64,000 nucleotides of DNA from DAIPKP01 sp964539095 (GTDB lineage: Bacteria > Synergistota > Synergistia > Synergistales > Aminiphilaceae): contig CAZIFL010000009.1 of the NCBI GenBank assembly GCA_964539095.1, forward strand, positions 1 to 64,000, written 5' to 3'. Below the pieces are notes generated by a model, which searched no databases, had not been told where the DNA came from, and saw only the letters and a program-made list of their open reading frames with translations. How positions within the stretch are numbered: the first letter of the stretch is position 1; each line of letters begins with the position of its first letter. A program made the position numbers and the translations under genes. Below are positions 51,397-61,125 of the stretch, one piece after another.

Positions 51397-51451
51397 TCCT
51401 GTGTAGACTCCTTACGTTAAAAATAATCGGCTCATCGGCATGGGGGGGAAA

Positions 51452-52669
51452 CTATTCCGGGGAGGGGGAGAGAAACTCCTCCATAGCCTGATCTCTTCGA
51501 GAGGGATCTTCCTGCTCCAGGAGTAGGGGGATAAGTACCGGAAGGGATTTTTCCGGGATAGCCCCCACCGCTACCCAGTTATTGATATGCTCCAGCATCT
51601 GTTCGGAGATCTCCGTTCCCCGGGCGAGAAGCTTTACCCCCTGACGGCTCAGCATATCCTGCACAAGAATCATCCCTTTCCGGAGCATCTGGGGCTCCAC
51701 ATCTTCGCTCTTTCCTTTGGCCTCAGCGGTAACGATCTCTTCCAGAGATTCGAGAAGCTCTTTATTGTACCCCTCGGGGGTCTCCTGCATAAAGCGAAGT
51801 GCCTCGAAGATGGAGCCGAAGTGCTGGGCGAGAAGATCGAAATCGTTGGCAAGCTTGAGGATCTGCCCTCCCAGAACGGGCTCGCTCCACCCTATCCAAG
51901 AGGTATGCCATTCGGAAAAGTAGCGTTGCTCCAGGATCATTTCGGGGACATCTTCCAACCGGGGGATGCAACGCACAATCCGGGCTGCAAGTAGCAGGCT
52001 TTCCCCGCACTGTTCCGAGGGAGTCCGATCAAGGATATCCTGAAGCCGCGCCTTCCATGCCGTCTCTCCGAGAGAGACGTATCCGAGATTGGAGAGAAGA
52101 GCCGCAATCTCATATTTCCAGGGCTTGGGAAGCTTGCGATGCCGCACTATGCCACGAACATAACGAGCCACCCGAAGAGTGCGGCCGAACTCAAGAGGGG
52201 AGGTTATGGCAAGCAGCTCCGCCATGGCTCGAACGCTGCCGATAACGGTGGAATTGAGAAGTTCCTTCAGCTCTTTCCGGGCATCCCGAAGGGCCAGATG
52301 GGTTTGGATACGGGCGATGACCTCTTCGAACTGGAAGGGCTTTGTGATATAGTCCACCCCTCCGGAAGAGAAGGCCTTAACCTTATCTTCTGTTTCGTTC
52401 AGAGCGCTGAGGAAGATCACCGGGATCTCCCGAAGCACGAGATCTTCTTGAAGCTTTTCGCAGACCTCATATCCGTTCATACCGGGCATATTGATATCCA
52501 GAAGGATAAGATCCGGGGTGTTTCTCTCCGCCGCCTTAAGGGCAAACTCCCCCTTGGGGAAGGAATAGACGTGATACCCCTCTTCTCGAAGCATATTCCC
52601 CAGAAGTTTCAGGTTCTGGGGGGTATCGTCCACGATCATGATTTTTTGTTGTCTCTCCATCTCCGTCAT
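51452..52669 (-). CDS. Response regulator with degenerate HD-type output domain
   Basis: A 405-residue protein. A complete receiver (about 8-125) has VDDTPQN, ILLDINMPG, LSALNETED and DYITKPFQ. The rest resembles an HD/HDOD-type phosphohydrolase region (about 145-390) but without the metal HD pair: where HD is expected the sequence reads ALLSNLGYVSLGE. It should not cut c-di-GMP, and might bind it or act as an adaptor. The start overlaps the preceding kinase stop (52666-52669), so it is the cognate partner of that kinase. Confidence 0.85.
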   Translation of the reverse strand: MTEMERQQKIMIVDDTPQNLKLLGNMLREEGYHVYSFPKGEFALKAAERNTPDLILLDINMPGMNGYEVCEKLQEDLVLREIPVIFLSALNETEDKVKAFSSGGVDYITKPFQFEEVIARIQTHLALRDARKELKELLNSTVIGSVRAMAELLAITSPLEFGRTLRVARYVRGIVRHRKLPKPWKYEIAALLSNLGYVSLGETAWKARLQDILDRTPSEQCGESLLLAARIVRCIPRLEDVPEMILEQRYFSEWHTSWIGWSEPVLGGQILKLANDFDLLAQHFGSIFEALRFMQETPEGYNKELLESLEEIVTAEAKGKSEDVEPQMLRKGMILVQDMLSRQGVKLLARGTEISEQMLEHINNWVAVGAIPEKSLPVLIPLLLEQEDPSRRDQAMEEFLSPSPE

Positions 52670-55600
52670 ATATCTTCCTCCTCCCGCAGTACCCGGAGAA
52701 TACCCTCGTAATCAAAAGTATCCACCATCCGAAGAAGCCTCTCTCCCAGGGGTGGATGCTCCTCCAGTACCCTCTGTAACAGCTCCCGCAAACATATCTC
52801 ATCGCCAATCTCTGTAGCATCTCTCAGATCTGCCCGCATGGTTTCTGAGAGTACCTTCCCCGAAAGAGTTCCCTCGCCAGACGCTTTTTCCCGCAAAGTT
52901 TCTTCGGAAAGATTTTCGGAGCATTCTTCGCACATCACCTTGAGAGGGAGATGCTTGAGTATCTCCTCAAAGAGTTCCTCCTCACGAAAGGATTTGCGCA
53001 GGAAACCGTTGATCCCCCGGGCCAGAGCCTCCTGGCGCTTTTCTTCGAGGACACTGGCAGTGACCATGATAACGGGGGCCACATCTCCCCCGGCAATCTG
53101 TCGAATCCTATCCGTGGCCTCGTAGCCGTCCATATCCTCCATACGGTAATCCATGAGCGTGAGGTGGGGATTCCAGGATTCGAAGAGTCTCGCCGCCTCG
53201 GCTCCCCCTTCGGCCTGGGCGGTGGCAAACCCCACATTCTCCAGCATGTGCACCAGGACATCCCGGTTTGTAGCGTTGTCGTCCACCACGAGAACCCGAA
53301 ATTCCCGCCCCTCGAAATCGAACCCCAAAATTTTCTTTCGCCCCTCCTGCCGATCCACCGGAATGGCAGGAGAGCCCGTAAAGAGAAAGCGGAAAAGGCT
53401 CCCCCTCCCCTCCTCGCTCTCCACGGTAACATCCCCCTTCATGAGCTGGGCATACCGCCGGCTGATAGCCATTCCAAGGCCTGTTCCCCCGCCGTGGCGG
53501 ATACCGCTGGAGGTCTGCTCAAAGGAGGAGAAAACCTTCTCCAGCTCCTCAGGAGCGATACCGCACCCCGTATCCTCCACCTCTGCCAGAAGGACTATTC
53601 CGGAATCTTCGCCGGGCTCTTCCTTCTGGGAAAGCCGCACCACAATCCCCCCGGTTTGCGTGAACTTGAGAGCATTGCTCAGGAGATTTATCAGCACCTG
53701 CCGTATTTTGTCATGATCTCCGAGAATCCACTCGGGCACATCCTCCCGTATATCAAAGGAAAGGGCAAGCCCCTTTTCCTGGGCCCGGATGCGGAACATG
53801 CGCTCAAGATCCGCAAAAAGCGCACGGAGATTCCCCGGCTCGGGGTGCAGGGTAATCCGCCCCGCTTCAATCTTGGACATCTCAAGGATGTCGTTGATGA
53901 GGGCCAGAAGGTACTCCCCACTCCGGCCGATGATGTCGAGAAACTCCTTCTGTTTTGGGGAAAAACCTTCTTCCCGCTGTAGTAGCTGAGAATATCCCAG
54001 GATGGCGTTCATGGGGGTACGGATTTCGTGGCTCATATTGGCAAGAAACATGCTCTTGGAACCGCTGGCAGATTCCGCCGCTTCTCGAGCCTCCACCAGT
54101 GCACGCTCCATATGCTTCTGCTCCGTCACGTCCTCCCCCATGAAGGCTATGCCGAGAAGTTCCTCTCCCGAAGGATCCCGAAGAGGGAGAAGACGCACAT
54201 GATCTACCGCCTCCTCTCCGACAATCATCCGCCGCATTTCGCCGCTCCAGTACGTTCCGGATTCCAGCATTACTGCAATGCGATCTATCTTTTCATGCTC
54301 AAGGAGATCGTGCTCCCGCAGATAGGCATAGAGACTTTTTCCCTGAACCTCTTCGGGAGAAAGTCCGGATTTTCTCTCGAAAAAGGCGTTTACATACAGT
54401 ATCTCCCCCTCGGGGCTACAGACCGCAATAGAGAGGGGGCTCTGGTGGATAACTTCCGAGAGAATCCGCCGTTGTTCCTCCTGCTTTTTGCGCTCCGTTA
54501 CATCCCGGATCATCCCCTCATAGGCCTGGACGGCTCCTTCGGAATCACGCACGAGGTGGCAGTTCAGTGAGACATGGCGTATCTCTCCATACCTGGTTTT
54601 GAGTGCAAGCTCGAAATCCGACACATCCCCATCCTGAAAGAGGCTGGAAACCAGGATCTTTCGCTCCTCGGGATCCTGAAAAAAGACATCCATGCCAAGA
54701 CCCACGAGTTCTTCCGGGTTGTACCCCCAGAGTTTCTCTATGGAGGGGCTTATCTCAAGGAAAAACCCTCCGTAGCTACAGCGGAAGTAAACATCCTGAA
54801 GGGTTTCAAAGATTCCGCGGTACTTTTTCTCACTCTCCCGAAGGGTTTTTTCCATCAGCCGAAGCTCCGTTATATCCTGCATGGTTATGAATATACGCGG
54901 ATCGCCACCCTCCTCCATACGCGCCCGGAGAAGAAACCACCCCATCCCCTGATAGGGGCGCTTCAGGCGAAGCTCGCAGGAGTAGGCCTTTTTACGGTTG
55001 TGACGAGAGTAATCCTCCTTCATGCCCTCTAAGAGGGCAAGAACCCTCTCCCGATCCTCGGGATAGACAAACCCCAGAATATCATCAAAGTTCTGGATTC
55101 CTCCGGAGGAAAACCCCAGCATACGGTGCATCTCCCCGGCAGCAAAAATATCCCAGGAAAAGAGATCTATCTCAAAACTTCCCAGATGGGCAAGGGCGTT
55201 GGCCTCTGCCAAGGCCTTCCGGCTTTTCCGTAGAGCCTCCTCGGCCTTTTTTCGTTCTCCGATATCAATAAAGCTCTCCAGTCGGAGCACCTGCCCTCGA
55301 TAACGGATATGCTCACAGTTGCGAAGCATGGGGAGAAGCCCTCCATTTTTCACCTTGAGAAGAGATTCCCCCAGGGGGGAGGCCGTGTGAAATTTTGAAG
55401 AGTTTTTTTCGAAAATGGAGACCTGTTCAATAACATCGTCGTAAGGGCGCTCGGAAAAAAGTTTTTCCCCTCTCCCCAGGAAACGCATAATATATTCGTT
55501 GGCCCGGCAGATGACGTTTGTGGATTCATCTACGAAAAGGATCCCTACGGGGAGAAAGTTGATCACCATATTCAGAAAATCTTCGCTCTCTTCAAGATCG

Positions 55601-56316
55601 CGCCGCATGCGGAATTCTCGGGTAAGATCCTCAAGAATACAGCAGATCTCTTTTTGGGGACGATCTGACTCTATCCGGATAAAGCTGCAGCGCAGGTAAA
55701 CACTTTTTCTCCCTCGCTCCTCGGGAATTTCCCCCTGGAACTCCCCCGTGCCGGACTCCTGGGCCTTGGAAAAGGCATCTTTAAAGTAAGCGTTATTTCC
55801 CAGATCCGCAATCTGAGAGAGGAAGAGGTCCTTTCCGGGAAAGCCGAGAATCTCCTTCGCCCGGGGGTTGTACTCCCGAATAATGCCTCGGGGGCTGAGA
55901 AAGAGAATCCCCAGATCCGCCCGGTTAAAAAGAGAGGTGAAACGTTTGCGAAAAAGCTCTTCATCGCTGTATCGTTTGCAGAGAAGCTTTCTCTCCTCTT
56001 CGAGGCGGATGTTTTTACTCCGCTCCCGCTGTAGAGATCGCCATAACATAAACTCCCTCCCCCCCCAGAGGAGCAGGGAGAACAACAGAAAGATTTTCCA
56101 GGTCTCTTTTTCATGAAAATCTCCCGAAGCGAAGGGAATGCTGAGATGCTCTGCAAAAAACGAGAGAAGCAACGCCACAAGAAGAACAAAAATTCCCGCA
56201 AGGAGAAGGGGGCGTTTTCCCCACTCCCGAAGACCTCTCGCCGCGTTATGCAACAGTCTCCCTCCCTTCTCGAACCGGACACTCGTAAGCCACGGGAAAT
56301 CCCTCATGAGAACCAT
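52666..56316 (-). CDS. Large multi-PAS hybrid sensor histidine kinase
   Basis: A kinase of about 1216 residues. Two membrane helices (about 34-56 and 72-91) are followed by five PAS-type domains (about 125-755), HisKA with FLANMSHEIRTPMNA, HATPase with DTGCGIAPEEL and GGTGLGMAISRR, a receiver (VVDDNATN, LMDYRMEDMDG), and a C-terminal helical part (about 1155-1216) like the other kinase at 56590. The phospho-acceptor in the receiver is MDY, where MDI or MDV is usual. ATG at 56316 is one start; ATG at 56307 may be better because TATAAT (56315-56320) would put transcription start next to it. A frame upstream to 56484 is unlikely. Confidence 0.88.
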   Translation of the reverse strand: MVLMRDFPWLTSVRFEKGGRLLHNAARGLREWGKRPLLLAGIFVLLVALLLSFFAEHLSIPFASGDFHEKETWKIFLLFSLLLWGGREFMLWRSLQRERSKNIRLEEERKLLCKRYSDEELFRKRFTSLFNRADLGILFLSPRGIIREYNPRAKEILGFPGKDLFLSQIADLGNNAYFKDAFSKAQESGTGEFQGEIPEERGRKSVYLRCSFIRIESDRPQKEICCILEDLTREFRMRRDLEESEDFLNMVINFLPVGILFVDESTNVICRANEYIMRFLGRGEKLFSERPYDDVIEQVSIFEKNSSKFHTASPLGESLLKVKNGGLLPMLRNCEHIRYRGQVLRLESFIDIGERKKAEEALRKSRKALAEANALAHLGSFEIDLFSWDIFAAGEMHRMLGFSSGGIQNFDDILGFVYPEDRERVLALLEGMKEDYSRHNRKKAYSCELRLKRPYQGMGWFLLRARMEEGGDPRIFITMQDITELRLMEKTLRESEKKYRGIFETLQDVYFRCSYGGFFLEISPSIEKLWGYNPEELVGLGMDVFFQDPEERKILVSSLFQDGDVSDFELALKTRYGEIRHVSLNCHLVRDSEGAVQAYEGMIRDVTERKKQEEQRRILSEVIHQSPLSIAVCSPEGEILYVNAFFERKSGLSPEEVQGKSLYAYLREHDLLEHEKIDRIAVMLESGTYWSGEMRRMIVGEEAVDHVRLLPLRDPSGEELLGIAFMGEDVTEQKHMERALVEAREAAESASGSKSMFLANMSHEIRTPMNAILGYSQLLQREEGFSPKQKEFLDIIGRSGEYLLALINDILEMSKIEAGRITLHPEPGNLRALFADLERMFRIRAQEKGLALSFDIREDVPEWILGDHDKIRQVLINLLSNALKFTQTGGIVVRLSQKEEPGEDSGIVLLAEVEDTGCGIAPEELEKVFSSFEQTSSGIRHGGGTGLGMAISRRYAQLMKGDVTVESEEGRGSLFRFLFTGSPAIPVDRQEGRKKILGFDFEGREFRVLVVDDNATNRDVLVHMLENVGFATAQAEGGAEAARLFESWNPHLTLMDYRMEDMDGYEATDRIRQIAGGDVAPVIMVTASVLEEKRQEALARGINGFLRKSFREEELFEEILKHLPLKVMCEECSENLSEETLREKASGEGTLSGKVLSETMRADLRDATEIGDEICLRELLQRVLEEHPPLGERLLRMVDTFDYEGILRVLREEEDI

Positions 56317-56407
56317 TATACCGTAGCTCCGCACATGCTGTCCGATAAAAGATTGATTTCCAGGGCACTTTTCTTTAAAAGAAAAGGGAATCCTTTCGAG
56401 ATGTAAA

Positions 56408-56422
56408 AAAATACCGTATTTT
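56408..56422. promoter_or_regulatory. 15-bp palindrome between divergent kinase genes
   Basis: AAAATACCGTATTTT has perfect 7-bp arms around a central C. It lies between the promoters of two divergent hybrid kinase genes, a good place for an operator. A TACAAT box (56480-56485) on the plus strand may belong to the kinase at 56590. The 273 bp between the two genes hold no other gene. Confidence 0.4.
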
Positions 56423-56589
56423 CCACCTTCGTCGGGCCTTTTTGAACCGCTCGGTCTTTTCTCAGAAATTTCTTTGTTATACAATAAGGATCTTCCTGTG
56501 CAGTCTTTCTATGTTCGGAATCTAGGTCCGCAAAAAACACATCAGACCGCCCCAAAAAGAAAGAGAGCCTTCTCGAGAGGAGATCCCCT

Positions 56590-59500
56590 ATGGAACGTCG
56601 AAAGTTTTTGTCCGCCCTGCTTCTGTTTTTCTTCTGTATCGCTTCTCCTCTTTTCGCGAAAGCGACCAACGACGCAGCCGCCGGAGAGATTGCCTCTCCC
56701 ACGCGAGTCTTCTTCCTGGACTCCTATAGCAGATCCTATGAATGGAGCCGAGATGTCCAGCGTGGGCTTCTGGAGGGGCTTCTGGCAGGTTCCAAAAATC
56801 TGGAACTCTCGGTGGAGCACCTGGACCATCGACGCTTTGCGGGGAGAGAGTACACGGAGACCATGGTATCCTATCTGGAGGCAAAGTATGCGGGGTACCC
56901 TCATGACCTGGTGCTTCTCTCGGATAACCCTGCCTTCGATTTTGTGATGGCCCACCGGGAGAGGCTCTTTCCGGGAGTTCCTGTGGCTTTCTGCGGCTAT
57001 AACAATCTCTCTCCCGAGGAGATCACCCCCTTTCAGGACGTCACAGGCATCAACGAAGAGACTAACCTCCCGGAAACGGTACGCATCATCCGGCTCCTCC
57101 AGCCCTCACTGAGACATCTGGTAGCGATCACTTCCACAGGAAACGAGACGGACCGGCGCAATGCCCGGCTGGTACAGACGCTTCCGGAGATTCTTGGAGA
57201 GGAAATAACACTTCAGGAGCTTCGGGATGTAACCCGAGAGGAGCTTGAGAAGACACTCGCCTCGCTCCCCCGCGAGACGGCGGTGGTTATAACAGGGCAG
57301 CTCCGGGACGAGCCACGCCCCGAGGTGAGTGCCAGACGGATTGCCGAGGCCTCTCCTTTTCCGGTGTACTCCCAATGGGATTTCAGCATGGGAACCGGAG
57401 TGGTGGGGGGGGATATCATCCGGGGGTACGATCAAGGATACGCCCTCGCTCAGATCGCTCTTCGGATGCTTCAAGGAGAATCCCCCGATGATATCCCTCT
57501 GGTGATGGAGACCCCCACTACCCCGATGTTCGACTGGAAGGCCCTGAAAAGGCACAACATTCCTCGAAAGCGCCTCCCCGAGGAGAGTCTTCTTCTGAAT
57601 CCCCCCATGGACATGCACCAGATCTGGAAAATGCATAAAAGGGAGGTTCTTCTTCTCCTCAGCTTTATGGGCCTTCTCGGGGGAATCATTATTCTTCTTT
57701 TGGTGAACATACAGAGACGCACACGAGCGGAGGAATCGCTCCGGAAAAGGGAGATCCAGCTCCGGCATATCAGCGACAGTCTGGGGACGGGGTTTCTCTA
57801 TCAGATGGACTTCGGCCCCGCCGGAATATCCCGGAATGTTCTCTACGTAAGTGCGGGGATTCAGGATGTGCTGGGAGTCTCTCCAGAGGAAATTTACGAG
57901 GATCCGGGGCTCCTCTACCGCTGTCTGCACCCCGAGGATCGTACAGACTTTATGGAAAAAGAGTTCACCACCCTAGAGAACCTGGCACCCTTCGATATGG
58001 AAGCACGGTTTCTTCTACCCGAGGGCTCCGTAAAGTGGGCACACATGGTCTCCGTGGCATATCGTGAGAAAAACGGGCATATTCTGCGGAACGGTCTGGT
58101 GGTGGACATCTCTTCCTTCAAGGAAATTCAATCTGACAAGGAACTACTGGAGAACCTGGTACGCGAGCGTACCGCCGCCCTCGAATCCTCCACCCTTGAG
58201 GCAGTTCGGGCAAACCGAGCCAAGAGCGTTTTTCTGGCGAACATGAGCCATGAGATTCGCACCCCTTTGAATGCGATTCTCGGATTTGCCACCATTCTGG
58301 AACGGGATCCCTCTCTCTCCCCCAAACAGAGGGATGCATGCCGCACCATATCTCGGAGCGGCATGCATCTGCTGGAGATCATCAACGACATCCTGAGCAT
58401 GTCCAAGATAGAGGCTGGAAAACTTTCACTCCATACCGCTCCCTTTTCCCTGGACCAGCTTCTGGAAGATCTTGCCTCGATCTTTCAAAGCCAGGCGGGA
58501 AGCAAAGGACTGGCCTTTCGGATGCACCGGCAAGGGACTCTCCCGCAGCGAGTTCTGGGGGACGAGGCAAAAATACGGCAGATATGCGTGAACCTCCTGG
58601 GAAATGCGGTGAAGTTCACACAGACGGGAAGCATCATCCTGAGGGTGTACGAGGAGAAAGATGAGAGGGAAGAGAGACTTCGCGAGGACCTTCAAGAGAA
58701 TGTGCACGATAATCCGCACGAGGAAAGATCGTTATATCTGGTGGTAGCAGTGGAAGATACAGGGCCGGGGATTCCTCAGGGAGACCTATCCAGGATTTTT
58801 GAGGCTTTTCGTCAGATCGAGGAGGGGCACCACGCCGGAGGAACCGGTTTGGGACTCTCCATCAGTAAAAGTCTGGCAGAGTTTATGGGAGGCAACATCA
58901 CTGTGGAAAGTAGCCCCGGGAGGGGAAGCTCTTTTCAGCTTCGGGTTCCCCTGAAAGAGAGCCCCTCCGAAGAGGGAACTCTCCCCCCCACATCCCAGCT
59001 TATGGCAAAGCTCCGGGATCGGGAACCTTTACGTATTCTTATCGTGGACGATGCGAAGGAAAACAGGGAGTTGCTACGGGCCCTTCTGGAACCTCTGGGT
59101 TTTTTGCTCATGGAGGGGACAAACGGCGTAGAGGCCTTGGAAATGCTGGGATCCTGGAATCCGCATCTTGTTTTAATGGATATCCGTATGCCGCTCATGG
59201 ATGGATGCGAAGCGATCCGAAAGATTCGTGACGATCCTGCCCATAAGGAGCTTCCGGTTATCGCCGTCACCGCCCGAAGCTTCGAAGAGGATGCTCAGGC
59301 CATTCGGCTTGCGGGAGCCACGGACTACCTCACCAAACCCTTTATCCCAGAGAACCTTTTTGCTCTGCTGGAAAAGCATCTCAACCTTGAAGAGAGACCC
59401 CTCCGGGAGGAGAGCAAAGCTTTTTCCTCCGAAAATCTGAAAGAGAAACTGCTCTCTCGGGGGGATCTTGCGGGTATCCCCGAGGAGCTTCTCGCCCCCA

Positions 59501-59646
59501 TGAGAAAAGCCCTCCGCGATGGAGATATGGGGACTCTGGAGGAGCTTGTTCAGGAAGCACAGCAGTTCGATAGCCTCAGGGGAGCACAGCTTCAAGAGCT
59601 GGTGGAGCAGTACGACTACGAAAAACTTCAGACTCTTCTGGAGTAG
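56590..59646 (+). CDS. Hybrid histidine kinase with ABC-type substrate-binding sensor
   Basis: A 1018-residue kinase. The signal sequence (LSALLLFFFCIASPLFA) is followed by a periplasmic domain like the ABC_sub_bind/TrpX-type binding proteins (about 38-330; VFFLDSYSRSYEWSRDVQRG, PVAFCGYNNLSP, PVYSQWDFSMGTGVVGG). A membrane helix (about 355-377), one PAS (about 390-510), HisKA (FLANMSHEIRTPLNA), HATPase (DTGPGIPQGD, GGTGLGLSISK), a receiver (VDDAKENR, LMDIRMPLMDG, DYLTKPFIP) and a helical C-terminus follow. It probably senses a small solute outside the cell. GAGAGGAG precedes the ATG. Convergent with the HD-GYP regulator. Confidence 0.92.
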   Translation: MERRKFLSALLLFFFCIASPLFAKATNDAAAGEIASPTRVFFLDSYSRSYEWSRDVQRGLLEGLLAGSKNLELSVEHLDHRRFAGREYTETMVSYLEAKYAGYPHDLVLLSDNPAFDFVMAHRERLFPGVPVAFCGYNNLSPEEITPFQDVTGINEETNLPETVRIIRLLQPSLRHLVAITSTGNETDRRNARLVQTLPEILGEEITLQELRDVTREELEKTLASLPRETAVVITGQLRDEPRPEVSARRIAEASPFPVYSQWDFSMGTGVVGGDIIRGYDQGYALAQIALRMLQGESPDDIPLVMETPTTPMFDWKALKRHNIPRKRLPEESLLLNPPMDMHQIWKMHKREVLLLLSFMGLLGGIIILLLVNIQRRTRAEESLRKREIQLRHISDSLGTGFLYQMDFGPAGISRNVLYVSAGIQDVLGVSPEEIYEDPGLLYRCLHPEDRTDFMEKEFTTLENLAPFDMEARFLLPEGSVKWAHMVSVAYREKNGHILRNGLVVDISSFKEIQSDKELLENLVRERTAALESSTLEAVRANRAKSVFLANMSHEIRTPLNAILGFATILERDPSLSPKQRDACRTISRSGMHLLEIINDILSMSKIEAGKLSLHTAPFSLDQLLEDLASIFQSQAGSKGLAFRMHRQGTLPQRVLGDEAKIRQICVNLLGNAVKFTQTGSIILRVYEEKDEREERLREDLQENVHDNPHEERSLYLVVAVEDTGPGIPQGDLSRIFEAFRQIEEGHHAGGTGLGLSISKSLAEFMGGNITVESSPGRGSSFQLRVPLKESPSEEGTLPPTSQLMAKLRDREPLRILIVDDAKENRELLRALLEPLGFLLMEGTNGVEALEMLGSWNPHLVLMDIRMPLMDGCEAIRKIRDDPAHKELPVIAVTARSFEEDAQAIRLAGATDYLTKPFIPENLFALLEKHLNLEERPLREESKAFSSENLKEKLLSRGDLAGIPEELLAPMRKALRDGDMGTLEELVQEAQQFDSLRGAQLQELVEQYDYEKLQTLLE

Positions 59647-59730
59647 CAGGGTTTTTCTCTGCGAGAGAGTCTCAGCGAGAACCACCAGGGGAGCCCCCGC
59701 CGGCATCGCCTGACTCTTCTATCCGTACGC

Positions 59731-60816
59731 TCAGCCGAGACGTTCGCAGAGAAGAGCAAAGAGATTTGCAAGAGAACGAAAAGCCTCCACAACAAGAGGA
59801 TCGAAGTGGGTTCCCTCCCCTGCCAGAATGATGGCACAGCTCTCCTTATGTGAGAAGGGTTTTTTGTAGGGGCGCTGGTGACGGAGGGCATCGTAGACAT
59901 CGGCCACCGCCATGATCCTGGCCTCCAGAGGGATACTCTCCCCCTTCAGACCTTCGGGGTATCCCGTGCCATCCCACTTTTCGTGATGGTATCTGGTGAG
60001 GGCGATTCCCATGGTGAGAAAGCCGTTGTGGGGATATTTGGCGTACGCTTTCTCCAGAGTTCGAGCCCCCCGAAGAGTATGGGTTTTGATGATTTCAAAC
60101 TCTTCCGGGGTAAGCTTCCCCGGCTTCAGAAGGATGCTGTCGGGGATACCTACCTTGCCTATATCGTGCAGGGATGCAGCGTGAAAGATGTTGTCGATAA
60201 AACTTTCTGAGATCATCCCGCTGTACCGGGAGTTCGCCTTGAGTTCTTTTGCCAGAAGCCGGCAAAAGACCCGGGTGCGGTCGATATGGCGCCCTGTGCC
60301 GTAGTCTCTCTCTTCCGTAAGGGCAGATATGGCAAGGATGGTGGCGAGCCGGGAGTCTCCAATCTCCTTCATTTTCTGGCGCACCAGATCCTCAAGGTGG
60401 TGGTTGTGCGCTTCAAGCTCGAGCTGCATCTGCCGTAGCCGCATGTGGGTTCGTACCCGGGCCTGAATCTCCTCCATTTGAAAAGGATTAACAACATAGT
60501 CCACAGCCCCCGCTGCAAAGGCCTTCTCCTTGCTCTCCCGATCAAGAAGAGCACTGATCACCAAAACAGGAATATCTCGAAGCTTTTCTGAGGCCTTCAG
60601 CCGCCGGCAGACTTCGAAGCCATCCATGCCGGGCATTTTGATATCCAACAAGATAATATCCGGAAGGGTATGCTCTGCAGCTTCCAGAGCGGCTTCCCCC
60701 CGAAGAAAGGTTCGCACCCGGTATCCTTCTTTTCGAAGCATCTGATCAAGAAGCTTCAGGTTTTCTGGAGTATCGTCAATTATCATTACCGTTGCAGGTG
60801 TCACCGCATTATCCAA
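59731..60816 (-). CDS. Response regulator with HD-GYP output, switch lysine replaced
   Basis: A 361-residue protein. Receiver (about 8-125) with IDDTPEN, ILLDIKMPG and ISALLDRES, then HD-GYP (about 155-345) with ASLHDIGKVGIPDSIL and DGTGYPEGLKGE, so c-di-GMP hydrolysis is expected. The conserved receiver Lys is lost: the motif reads DYVVNPFQ where sister proteins have TKPF. Receivers without this Lys may be phosphorylation-insensitive or locked. It is the partner position for the kinase at 56590 (convergent, 84 bp apart). Confidence 0.9.
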   Translation of the reverse strand: MDNAVTPATVMIIDDTPENLKLLDQMLRKEGYRVRTFLRGEAALEAAEHTLPDIILLDIKMPGMDGFEVCRRLKASEKLRDIPVLVISALLDRESKEKAFAAGAVDYVVNPFQMEEIQARVRTHMRLRQMQLELEAHNHHLEDLVRQKMKEIGDSRLATILAISALTEERDYGTGRHIDRTRVFCRLLAKELKANSRYSGMISESFIDNIFHAASLHDIGKVGIPDSILLKPGKLTPEEFEIIKTHTLRGARTLEKAYAKYPHNGFLTMGIALTRYHHEKWDGTGYPEGLKGESIPLEARIMAVADVYDALRHQRPYKKPFSHKESCAIILAGEGTHFDPLVVEAFRSLANLFALLCERLG

Positions 60817-61125
60817 GGCTTATATCCTTCCTTTCCCAGAAAGCAATTCCCCCGTTCCGAGAGATGCCCTTTCCTGCGATCCCCTCGGAAAGAAGAACGT
60901 GTAGGCAAAGATCCCCTGCTTACAGAAATCATCCTGAGATGATGATACCTCAAAAGCAGGAGCTTCCAAAGCAGGGATATCAAAATTTAACTTCTATCCG
61001 ACATCCCGCATTAACTCTGTGAGCCCTTGCAATTACTGGTGCGACTTTAGCCCTTTCTCCAAGTAATAGGGATGATTTGCCAAGCAATTTCAAAGTCTTG
61101 CAAAATTTAATGCGGAAAGTCAATT
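60817..61125. other. Intergenic region with a 9-bp inverted repeat
   Basis: No gene in these 309 bp. CCGCATTAA (61006-61014) is repeated inverted at 61107-61115, 92 bp apart, and CAAAATTTAA occurs twice (about 60981-60990 and 61101-61110). No clear terminator follows the RND gene. The repeats might be ends of a small element but there is no transposase. Confidence 0.35.

Noticed and set aside
59647..59730. Hairpin-like sequence between the convergent kinase and HD-GYP genes
   Set aside because: TTCTC/GAGAA and GAGA/TCTC arms are interrupted by a 3x3 mismatch and no T-run follows; too weak to call a terminator.
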